From an uncultured Bacteroidales bacterium (GTDB lineage: Bacteria; Bacteroidota; Bacteroidia; Bacteroidales; UBA932), in assembly GCA_946408295.1 (NCBI GenBank), contig CAMJRT010000054.1:1-7428 (forward strand): DNA of 7,428 nt, written 5' to 3'. Numbering within the stretch: position 1 is the first letter of the stretch; every line of letters starts with the position of its first letter. This document shows, in pieces, positions 1-6,998 of the stretch. The notes beneath the pieces are model-generated. The model was not told where the DNA came from. It made no database searches and saw only the letters and a list, made by a program, of their open reading frames with translations. Position numbers and translations under genes: made by a program.

Positions 1-890
1 CCCTCGTACACATTGGGCGAAGTGGCCTGCATCTCAATACGGTCGGTACCCAGATGGATACGGCAGGGCGGCGCGGCTACATCGTCCAACGCGACGGTCA
101 TCCGACGCAGTTCCGCCCGCGAAAGATTGATGGCATAATCACTCAAGGTCTGAATCAACAATAACTTGTTTTTGTTGTCATAGACCATCAATTCGATGTC
201 TTTGTATTCATCCGCCGGTAAAGGAAGCAGGAGATAGAGAGACGAACCGCTTTCTTCGGGAACGGGGTATTCCAAAACAGAAGGCCCCTGTCCATCCTTC
301 ATGGCCAGTCCTTTGCTCAAGATGTCGGACACAGAGGCCGTAAACAAGCCGCTGATGGCCTCTCCGGTGGAGAATTTGACTTTCGCAGCCCCGGCCGGAA
401 GATTGTTGATGGTCAAGCGCAAAAAGCCCAGGGCCTGCTTGAAGTCAAGCTCCCAGCTGTCGCCGATGGCCCCGACCAGGATACCGGGATAGGAAACATC
501 GGCAAGAAGGCCCGGCATGGCCAAAGTCAACTTGTCGTCCACCAACTCCTGAACGGCTGACGCGGGATAAACGGCGACAGAACCCAGCGTCTTGCCTTCC
601 GGGATCTGACCCGTAAAGACGGCACGGCGGGTCTCCCCCGTCCCATCCAGGGAGAAAGTCACAAATTCGCCATCCGACAGAGCCACGGCCAGTTCTTCAC
701 CGGCGCTCCAGAGTCCGTGTCCGCCATCGTCCATCGTAAGTTTGGTCTGCAAATTCTCGAAAGTAGCCAGCAAAGACACCTTTCCGGTCCGACTGAAGGT
801 CGTATCAGGCTGATAAAGTTCCCAGGCTTTGTTCTTTTTGCATGCGAACAGAGCCATCAAGAGAAAGAGCCATAGAATATATTTTCTCAT
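1..890 (-). CDS. Lipoprotein with fimbrillin-like N-terminal region, 3' end cut by window edge
   Basis: An uninterrupted frame of 296 codons runs from ATG at 890 to the left edge with no stop, so the C-terminus is missing. Residues 1-17 (MRKYILWLFLLMALFAC) form a lipoprotein signal peptide with an LFAC lipobox, so the protein should be lipidated at Cys17. Residues from about 35 to 200 resemble the fimbrillin/Mfa-like fold of Bacteroidota: a WSAGEELAVALSDG stretch, then VTFSLDGTG, an AVYPAS turn, and later LDFKQALGFLRLTINNLPAG. From about residue 270 a second domain seems to begin. The start lies 12 bp after the SusD stop, so the two are very likely co-transcribed. No clear Shine-Dalgarno sequence precedes it. 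By position it may be a surface glycan-binding protein in the SusE/SusF role. That role is inferred from context, and the fimbrillin-like call rests on remembered family patterns. A true pilin role is less likely in this context. Confidence 0.8.
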   Translation of the reverse strand, partial: MRKYILWLFLLMALFACKKNKAWELYQPDTTFSRTGKVSLLATFENLQTKLTMDDGGHGLWSAGEELAVALSDGEFVTFSLDGTGETRRAVFTGQIPEGKTLGSVAVYPASAVQELVDDKLTLAMPGLLADVSYPGILVGAIGDSWELDFKQALGFLRLTINNLPAGAAKVKFSTGEAISGLFTASVSDILSKGLAMKDGQGPSVLEYPVPEESGSSLYLLLPLPADEYKDIELMVYDNKNKLLLIQTLSDYAINLSRAELRRMTVALDDVAAPPCRIHLGTDRIEMQATSPNVYE

Positions 891-902
891 ACGCTTAAAC
901 TA

Positions 903-2708
903 TTAATAACCGGGGTTCTGATCTTCTTGGTTAATCGCCGGATTGGAACGGATTTCGGTATCGGGCAGGGGCCATAATTCATCCTTACCCGGCTGATAAT
1001 ACATATTGATAAGGGTGCGAAGGTTGAACGCCTTGTTGTCCCAGGTGGAAGAAGTGTTATAGGAGACAGTCCAGTCTTTGGAAATGATGGGCTTTGCGTT
1101 GGAAATATTGTTCTTGAATGCCGGAGCGTACTGGGGTCCGTTCATCACAACCTCTGCCAGGGTCATATCGGACTCCGAACTTTTCCAACGACGAATGTCA
1201 AACCATCGGAATCCCTCCGCGCAGAGTTCTACCGTCCGCTCATAACGCAGGGCGCTGCGAAGGTCCGCCCGGACATAGGAGGTGATTTTAGGCATTTTTA
1301 CCCGTTGCCGAATCTGGTTGATATCATTCTGCGCACGGCGCAGGTCGCCACCTTCCATCTCAATATTGGCCTCGGCGTCAATCAACAGCAACTCCGCATA
1401 ACGGATAACACAAGCATCCAAATCATCGTTAAAGTTGGCACTGAGTGTCTTGCCGTAGTAAGAAGCATCGGCAAACTTACGCCACAGATACCCACCGGGA
1501 CCTTTGGTCCCGTTCGGCCCATACTCGGATTTATTGCCATAGACATCCGAATTGTTGACCTTCGCCTCAATATTATAGTCCCAGACCTCACGAACCGTAG
1601 GATCGGTGGAATACTGCACATTGTTAATGCGCGTATTGGAACGCAGACAAAATAAATCCAAACGCGGATCGCGGTGGGCATACGGGTTTTGCCAGTCATA
1701 CAGCGGAGACTCGGCAATCGATTTACCATCCGTACACTGGAAGGTGTCCATCAGGGCTTGGGACGGTCCGCAACCGGCTGCACCGTTGGATACACGAGAA
1801 GAATAGGTGTAAACCATCGAATGGGTGTTGGATGCTGCCAATTCATTGTACTGGATAGCCCACATCCACTCGTCACTCTGCTCTCCCGCGAAACCGAAAA
1901 GATTGGCGGCGGAAGGTTCGCCCTCCGTCTCCGCCGTAGGATAATAAGTACAATCCAGCGGCTCCAGCGCATAGATTCCTTCCGACAGTTCCATTGCCTT
2001 GGCGGAATAGCGGGCGGCATCGGCGAAGCGTCCCCAGTTGAGACAGATGCGGGCCTTGAGCGTATAGGCGGCCGCCCGACCCAAACGGCAGGTACCCCAC
2101 TTGAATTTGTCCCATCGGACAGGAAGGGCATCAAGCAGATTGTCATCCATTTCCCAGAGGATGCGGTCGATGACTTGTTCCTTGGGAACTCTCGGATAAC
2201 TGTAATCCGTCAGACTCAAACAGTGGTCGATGAAGGGTATGTCTCCGTAGAACTGACAGCCCATATCATAAATATAAGCCCTCAGACAGAGAAGCTCAGC
2301 CTTAAACTGAAGGTATGTTTCTTCACTCATCGTTCCTTTGATGTTGTCAAGATTGTCCAATACCAGATGGATACGACCTGCGGTACGGTAGATACGCGAA
2401 TAAAGGCTAGTCGCAGCGGAAGTAGTCTGGGTCAACGTAGAGGTGACGAACATATTCCAACTACTCAGACCGACGCGGACCGTCCCGATATCTGTCAGAT
2501 TGTCGACAAAACGCGTGGGGAAAGGACAATATTGCTGGGTGGCATTGGCCAGATTCTTGTAACTGACCAACACCCCGGAAAGCGCCTCCGCTTCGGAAGA
2601 AGGGAAGGTCCCGGTGGAGGGGCCGTTGAGTGGATTACGGTCCAGTGCTTTTTCGCAGGAAGAAAACAAAAGCAAAACAGCGGCAAAAAGGATAATATTC
2701 TTTTTCAT
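903..2708 (-). CDS. SusD/RagB-family substrate-binding outer-membrane lipoprotein
   Basis: The 601-residue product is the surface lipoprotein that caps a SusC-type barrel and delivers ligand to it. Residues 1-18 (MKKNIILFAAVLLLFSSC) are a lipoprotein signal peptide with Cys18 as the lipidation site. Family hallmarks are LRAYIYDMGCQFYGDIPFI at 142-160, the helical RYAELLLIDAEANIE at 436-450, EGFRWFDIRRWK at 498-509, and the closing LPDTEIRSNP...QNPGY. Length is normal for the family, which is mostly TPR-like helices. The frame stays open upstream to an ATG at 2834, but that extension lies inside susC and would bury the signal peptide. ATG at 2708 is preferred over ATG at 2714 because an AGG lies 7 nt before it. 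The gene ends in tandem TAA TAG stops. It follows susC by 13 bp. The ligand is unknown because SusD sequence predicts substrate poorly and no degradative enzyme is in view. Confidence 0.97.
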   Translation of the reverse strand: MKKNIILFAAVLLLFSSCEKALDRNPLNGPSTGTFPSSEAEALSGVLVSYKNLANATQQYCPFPTRFVDNLTDIGTVRVGLSSWNMFVTSTLTQTTSAATSLYSRIYRTAGRIHLVLDNLDNIKGTMSEETYLQFKAELLCLRAYIYDMGCQFYGDIPFIDHCLSLTDYSYPRVPKEQVIDRILWEMDDNLLDALPVRWDKFKWGTCRLGRAAAYTLKARICLNWGRFADAARYSAKAMELSEGIYALEPLDCTYYPTAETEGEPSAANLFGFAGEQSDEWMWAIQYNELAASNTHSMVYTYSSRVSNGAAGCGPSQALMDTFQCTDGKSIAESPLYDWQNPYAHRDPRLDLFCLRSNTRINNVQYSTDPTVREVWDYNIEAKVNNSDVYGNKSEYGPNGTKGPGGYLWRKFADASYYGKTLSANFNDDLDACVIRYAELLLIDAEANIEMEGGDLRRAQNDINQIRQRVKMPKITSYVRADLRSALRYERTVELCAEGFRWFDIRRWKSSESDMTLAEVVMNGPQYAPAFKNNISNAKPIISKDWTVSYNTSSTWDNKAFNLRTLINMYYQPGKDELWPLPDTEIRSNPAINQEDQNPGY

Positions 2709-2715
2709 AGTCATA

Positions 2716-2721
2716 CCTGCT
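2716..2721 (-). promoter_or_regulatory. Shine-Dalgarno-like site deciding the SusD start
   Basis: AGCAGG on the minus strand lies directly after the susC stop codon (2724-2722). Its AGG ends 7 nt before the ATG at 2708, a normal spacing, but only 1 nt before the ATG at 2714. This favours 2708 as the start. Its place against the susC stop suggests translational coupling of the transporter and its lipoprotein partner. Confidence 0.5.
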
Positions 2722-5700
2722 TTAGAATTTGATGTCAACACCGAAAGTAATGGTGGAAACCAGCGGATAGTTGTTGGCCGTCGCACCGGCCTGAACGCCG
2801 TCGCCACTGTTGGTAAACATATTTTCCGGATCATATCCCTGCCAGTAGCGCGTCAGGGTGAAGACATTGGTGGCATTGGCGAAGATACTCACTTTGGACA
2901 ACGGCGTCTTAGCAAGCCACTTTTTGGGGAAAGAGTAACTCAACTGGATGTTCTTGAGCCGCAGATAAGATGCGTCCGCCATCCAGAATGAGGAGTTCTT
3001 GCGAGACAACTCGCTGGTATAACTCAGTCGGGGGAAACGCCCGTTCGGATTGGACGGTGTCCAGCGGTCCAAGTGTTCGGTACGGAAGGTACCTCCTTGA
3101 ACGCAAGGCTGGGTATAATTGCCGGAAAGATAAGCATTGAGCAGCCCTACACCCGAAAACTGAGCCGTAAGACTGATACCGTTCCAACCGAAATTCAAGG
3201 TAAATCCAAAAGTATAACGGGGGACGGTCGAACCAATAATCTGGCGGTCCTGATCGTCAATTTTCCCATCAGGTATGGGGTTGCCGTTCTCGTCGAAGTC
3301 TCCGGCGATGTCCTCATAGATCAAATCGCCCGGAAGCGTTTCCATACTGTATTGAGGACAGGTAGCATTGACCGCATCCGCTTCATCCTGGGTACGCGCC
3401 ATCCCGATGCATTTCAACCCATAAATGGAATTGATAGGATATCCCTCTTCATTGCGCAGCAAATTTCCGGAGGCTGTTCCCTTCATACTGACAATCTTGT
3501 TGTACACATCCGAAAGATTGGCATCCAAACCCCAGGAGAAATCCCCTGCCTTGTCGTGATAACCCAATCCAAGTTCCCATCCGATGTTGCGCACTACGCC
3601 GGCATTCTGGTAGGGAGCGCTCAATCCGATACTCGCAGGGATGTCAAGTTGCATCAAGATACCCCGTGTTGTCTTGTAATAACCATCCGCCGTAAGAGAG
3701 AAACGATCCCAAAGAGTCGCATCGATACCGATGTCATACATCTCGGAGGACTCCCAGGTAATATCTTTGTTGGCCAAAGAATTCAAGCCCACTATAGGAT
3801 AGATGATGTTGTTGGCGGAGATCGAGGAGATGGTCAGTGTTTGGACGGTGGGATAGTAGTCCGAACCGATGTTCTGGTTGCCCAACTGGCCGTAGGATGC
3901 ACGGATTTTGAATTCGTTGAGAACCTTCTTGGCCGAGGCCATCCAAGGTTCCTCGGTCAGTCGCCAGGCGGCGGAGAAAGAGGGGAAGATGCCCCAACGC
4001 TTCCCCCGGGCAAAGCGGGAAGAACCGTCGAAGCGAATGTTGGCCTCAAAGAGATAACGTTCCTTATAATTATAATTGACACGCCCGAAGAATGACATCA
4101 ACGCCCACTGATAACGAGCTCCGCCATTCTCTTTATATTCGTTGTCGGCACCCGCATTGATGGTCTGATATTCAGGATACGCAAAATCGCGACGGTACGC
4201 AGAGAGTGTTCGCTGATCCATATCTTCGTAGGAAGCACCGACCAAAAGAGTCAAATCGTGGGCATCCACAAATTTTTGATGATACCGAGCCGTAAAAAGA
4301 TAATTGCCGTAAAAGGTGTTGGTATGCGACTCCGTCAGAGAATTGTATTCCCGGTTCTTGATGGGAGAAACCGTGCCATAAGGGTCTGAATAATAGGTTA
4401 TCAGATCGACGAACTCGTGATTATAATTTAGCGTCAGACGGGGAGCTACGGTCCCTTCGAGGGTGAGGAAAGGCCAAGGTTTCCACGTCAGCGCCAAGGC
4501 GCCGTTGAGCCGGTAGGCGTCGGTACGTTCATTGCCTCCCTGCCCCTGATCCACGACCGGCAAGATATTGACAGTGCCCCCCGTAAACGGTGCGTAGGTC
4601 CCGTTGGACCATTGGGCCAGGAAAAGTGGGTCGCGCGCATTAAGGAATCCGAATGCTGCACTCTGATAAGGACTGCTCTGACGAAGCCCCCAACTTCCGG
4701 ACAGGTCAAAACGCATCGAAAGGCGATCCGTAATGTCGATGTTCATATTGTTGCGGAGGCTAACTCGTTTATAGCTAGCGCTTTTGATGATACCATACTG
4801 ATCCAGGAAACTGACTGAGGTCAGTGAGTGAACTTTTCCGTGGGACGCGCTCAAAGAAAGGTTGTGGTTATGAATGAGGCCGCTGCCATTGAGTATGCGC
4901 TCTTTCCAGTTGACGATGGGATAGTTGTCCGGATCCAGCCAATTGTTTTTTAGATAGTTGGCAATATATTCATCGGTATAGATGGATACACCGCCGTCAT
5001 TTTCCGTCGCTTCACGATTGAGTATCATATAATCGATAGGACCGACCGTCTCGGGCGTTGTCGTGGGCGTCTGCCAACCGACATAGCCCCGATATTGAAC
5101 ACTGGCCTTTCCTTTCTCGGCCCGTTTGGTCGTGATAAGGATGACGCCATTAGCGGCACGGGAACCATAGATGGCAGAAGATGCCGCATCCTTGAGCACG
5201 GATATTTTGTCAATATCTCCGGCCTCAACCGAGTTGAGGCTTCCTTCAACGCCGTCAATCAATACCAAAGGCTCTGCACTCGATCCGCCGAAGGTACCGA
5301 TACCACGGATACGGATATTTCCGGTATCTGCGCCGGGAGCACCACCATTGGTTGTCACCGTTACGCCGGGGACTGCTCCCTGCAAGGCCGTTGAAGCCTG
5401 GACAATGGGCTTGTTCTCTATGGCTTCGGTAGAAAGACTGGCAACGGCACCAGTCAAGTTGACCTTTTTCTGGACATCATAGCCGACAACGACCACTTCG
5501 TCAAGTAATGTAACATCATCTACCAGGGTTATGCGGATACCTTGCGTCTCCTGCCCCACTTTATAGCTCGCCTCCTGATAACCCATCAGGCTTACTTTCA
5601 GAACATTGCCGGCAGCGGCAGGCAAAGAGAAATTTCCGTCCAGATCTGTAGTGACCGCCGCCCCGGTCCCTTCTACCATCACGACAGCGCCCACCAAGGG

Positions 5701-6048
5701 GCCCAAAGCATCGACGACAGTCCCTTTGCGCTCTACCGGCTGCGGGCTTTTTTGTCCAATCAGAATCATATTCCCCTTGATACGCGCTTCCGCCTGACTT
5801 CCGGCGAGCAACAAGGGAAGCAACTCTTCGACCGTCTTACCGCTGGGAGTATCGACCTGACGGTCAAGATCCAGTAAACTTTCATTATAGGTGATGGAAA
5901 AACCACCTGTCTGTTCAATGACGGACAAAGCCTCGGACAAAGTCATCCGGGAAGAAGAAAAATTAACAACCTTTCCGGGGTCGGCCGCCCATACACGCAG
6001 GATGGACAGGCTCATCAGCAGAATAATAATACACAGGTTTCTTTTCAT
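2722..6048 (-). CDS. SusC/RagA-family TonB-dependent transporter with STN signalling domain
   Basis: This 1108-residue outer-membrane barrel imports oligomers using TonB energy and pairs with the SusD encoded next. In order: a Sec signal peptide with cleavage near residues 21-22 (VWAA); an STN domain at about 28-98; a CarboxypepD_reg-like beta domain at about 108-178, including GTVVDALGPLVGAVV; a TonB-box-like DEVVVVGY at 183-190; a plug at about 192-308 with the SusC signature VLKDAASSAIYGSRAANGVI at 284-303; then the barrel, ending in FGVDIKF with the terminal Phe typical of outer-membrane barrels. An Asp-rich loop, DGKIDDQDRQIIG, lies near residue 930. The STN domain is absent from many SusC proteins and marks transporters that signal to FecR-type anti-sigma factors; such a gene lies 6 bp upstream. 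GAGAG, overlapping the fecR stop, is the only purine run before the start, at a short 2-nt spacing. No frameshift is seen. The substrate is not predictable. Confidence 0.98.
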   Translation of the reverse strand: MKRNLCIIILLMSLSILRVWAADPGKVVNFSSSRMTLSEALSVIEQTGGFSITYNESLLDLDRQVDTPSGKTVEELLPLLLAGSQAEARIKGNMILIGQKSPQPVERKGTVVDALGPLVGAVVMVEGTGAAVTTDLDGNFSLPAAAGNVLKVSLMGYQEASYKVGQETQGIRITLVDDVTLLDEVVVVGYDVQKKVNLTGAVASLSTEAIENKPIVQASTALQGAVPGVTVTTNGGAPGADTGNIRIRGIGTFGGSSAEPLVLIDGVEGSLNSVEAGDIDKISVLKDAASSAIYGSRAANGVILITTKRAEKGKASVQYRGYVGWQTPTTTPETVGPIDYMILNREATENDGGVSIYTDEYIANYLKNNWLDPDNYPIVNWKERILNGSGLIHNHNLSLSASHGKVHSLTSVSFLDQYGIIKSASYKRVSLRNNMNIDITDRLSMRFDLSGSWGLRQSSPYQSAAFGFLNARDPLFLAQWSNGTYAPFTGGTVNILPVVDQGQGGNERTDAYRLNGALALTWKPWPFLTLEGTVAPRLTLNYNHEFVDLITYYSDPYGTVSPIKNREYNSLTESHTNTFYGNYLFTARYHQKFVDAHDLTLLVGASYEDMDQRTLSAYRRDFAYPEYQTINAGADNEYKENGGARYQWALMSFFGRVNYNYKERYLFEANIRFDGSSRFARGKRWGIFPSFSAAWRLTEEPWMASAKKVLNEFKIRASYGQLGNQNIGSDYYPTVQTLTISSISANNIIYPIVGLNSLANKDITWESSEMYDIGIDATLWDRFSLTADGYYKTTRGILMQLDIPASIGLSAPYQNAGVVRNIGWELGLGYHDKAGDFSWGLDANLSDVYNKIVSMKGTASGNLLRNEEGYPINSIYGLKCIGMARTQDEADAVNATCPQYSMETLPGDLIYEDIAGDFDENGNPIPDGKIDDQDRQIIGSTVPRYTFGFTLNFGWNGISLTAQFSGVGLLNAYLSGNYTQPCVQGGTFRTEHLDRWTPSNPNGRFPRLSYTSELSRKNSSFWMADASYLRLKNIQLSYSFPKKWLAKTPLSKVSIFANATNVFTLTRYWQGYDPENMFTNSGDGVQAGATANNYPLVSTITFGVDIKF

Positions 6049-6054
6049 AACTCT

Positions 6055-6942
6055 CTACTGGATATAGATATAATTTCCCTCTCGCTGATAACGCATTCCG
6101 GGAATAACGGCACAAAGAGCCTCCATCACTTCATCGGGTGTCTCTCCGTGTACAAAACGCGCTGTAATAACGGAACTGTTGTATCGTTGGGTCGTCAGAT
6201 GGACTTTACAGCCGGATTGGCGCTCCAGGACTTTGATAATGTCGAATATGGAGGCCGAACGGAAACACATTTCTCCGTGTTCCCAGGCAAAAGCCTCGTT
6301 CAGGCGGATAGATTGGGTCGTGACGGCTCCGCTTTGGCGTTCAAACAAGAACTGTTCACTGGGGTTCAGGGTCACGACACGGTCCTGATCACGATTGGGC
6401 CAGACTTGCACCTTCCCCCGTTCTAGCGTAGTCTGGGAGATGGCGTCATCGGGATAAGCCTTGACGTCAAAACGAGTTCCGACAACGCGAATAGTGATAT
6501 CCGCCGTCCGGACAAAAAAAGGATGTTCCTCGTCTGCCGTCACATCAAACACGGCCTCGCCGGACAAGAAAACTTCTCGGGTATCCTTGAAAGAGTCTGC
6601 AAAAATCAGGAGAGACCCGCCATTGAGCTTCACCCGGCTCTGATCCGGCAGGGTTACTTCCTTTGTCTCTCCGGCAACGGCGGCGTACTGGCACAAGGGT
6701 GAGGAAGTCTCCTTACCTACACGATAAAACAAAAAAACAAACAAAACAACAAGGCAAGCCGCCACAGATAAACTCACACGGAGATAACGGCAACGATCGA
6801 GACGCTGTTGCTCTCGCACCAAGCCTTCCGCCACATAGCTACGCCGAAGGACCTCTCGATACGCTTGTTCCGTCTCCTCCGGCGTGATACGCGAAGCATC
6901 TACTTCATCCCAAACAATAATATCTTCCATCTTTTTCATCAT
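6055..6942 (-). CDS. FecR-family anti-sigma factor
   Basis: The 295-residue single-pass inner-membrane protein should hold the neighbouring ECF sigma factor in check and relay the transporter's signal. Residues 1-52 are a charged cytoplasmic segment, expected to bind sigma. Residues 55-73 are hydrophobic (VSLSVAACLVVLFVFLFY) and form the membrane helix. The periplasmic FecR domain spans about 86-183, with VTLPDQSRVKLNGGS, the GEAVFDV strand, VVGTRFDVKAY and LERGKVQVW. The C-terminal region at about 224-293 matches the DUF4974 pattern of Bacteroidota FecR proteins and ends YIYIQ. Starts at 6942, 6939 and 6930 are all possible and none has a convincing Shine-Dalgarno sequence; the longest is given. 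It lies 56 bp after the sigma gene and 6 bp before susC. Whether it is a pure inhibitor or also needed for sigma activity, as for E. coli FecR, cannot be told from sequence. Confidence 0.96.
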   Translation of the reverse strand: MMKKMEDIIVWDEVDASRITPEETEQAYREVLRRSYVAEGLVREQQRLDRCRYLRVSLSVAACLVVLFVFLFYRVGKETSSPLCQYAAVAGETKEVTLPDQSRVKLNGGSLLIFADSFKDTREVFLSGEAVFDVTADEEHPFFVRTADITIRVVGTRFDVKAYPDDAISQTTLERGKVQVWPNRDQDRVVTLNPSEQFLFERQSGAVTTQSIRLNEAFAWEHGEMCFRSASIFDIIKVLERQSGCKVHLTTQRYNSSVITARFVHGETPDEVMEALCAVIPGMRYQREGNYIYIQ

Positions 6943-6964
6943 AACAGGAAAAGTCCTATTATAA

Positions 6965-6990
6965 GAACGAAAAAGATGGGCTTACCCCCC
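6965..6990 (-). promoter_or_regulatory. Candidate ECF-type promoter in the sigma-fecR gap
   Basis: On the minus strand the 56-bp gap holds a run of six G (6990-6985) followed by TAA, then CGTTC at 6969-6965. The 15-nt separation between G run and CGTTC fits the usual ECF layout of a G-rich -35 element and a CGT-containing -10 element. A start just downstream would give a leader of roughly 15 nt before the fecR ATG. The element would be a place for the sigma factor to drive fecR-susC-susD and itself be subject to feedback. It rests on pattern and position only. The GGG/CCC pair at 6987-6979 followed by T residues could instead be a very weak terminator-like hairpin. Confidence 0.3.
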
Positions 6991-6998
6991 AAAAAGAA

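Noticed and set aside
301..492. Plus-strand small frame of 63 codons
   Set aside because: It is antisense to the third lipoprotein, whose frame is open throughout and carries a signal peptide and family-like motifs.
1674..2732. Plus-strand open frame of 352 codons antisense to susD
   Set aside because: It lies almost wholly opposite a confident SusD gene, has low-complexity basic composition, no recognisable domain and no start context. It is a codon-bias shadow.
2709..2834. N-terminal extension of SusD to ATG at 2834
   Set aside because: It overlaps the 3' end of susC and would put 42 residues before a clear lipoprotein signal peptide.
3073..4095. Plus-strand open frame of 340 codons antisense to susC
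   Set aside because: It mirrors the SusC barrel coding sequence and shows no family motif, signal peptide or ribosome site.
4811..4824. CTGAC-TGAG-GTCAG short hairpin inside susC
   Set aside because: A 5-bp stem in coding sequence is expected by chance and has no regulatory context.
5222..5240. Perfect 8-bp inverted repeat with a 3-nt loop (GCCTCAAC/GTTGAGGC) inside susC
   Set aside because: It lies in the conserved plug codons for GSLNSVEAGD, far from any gene boundary, with no T tract. One such hairpin in a gene of this length may be chance.
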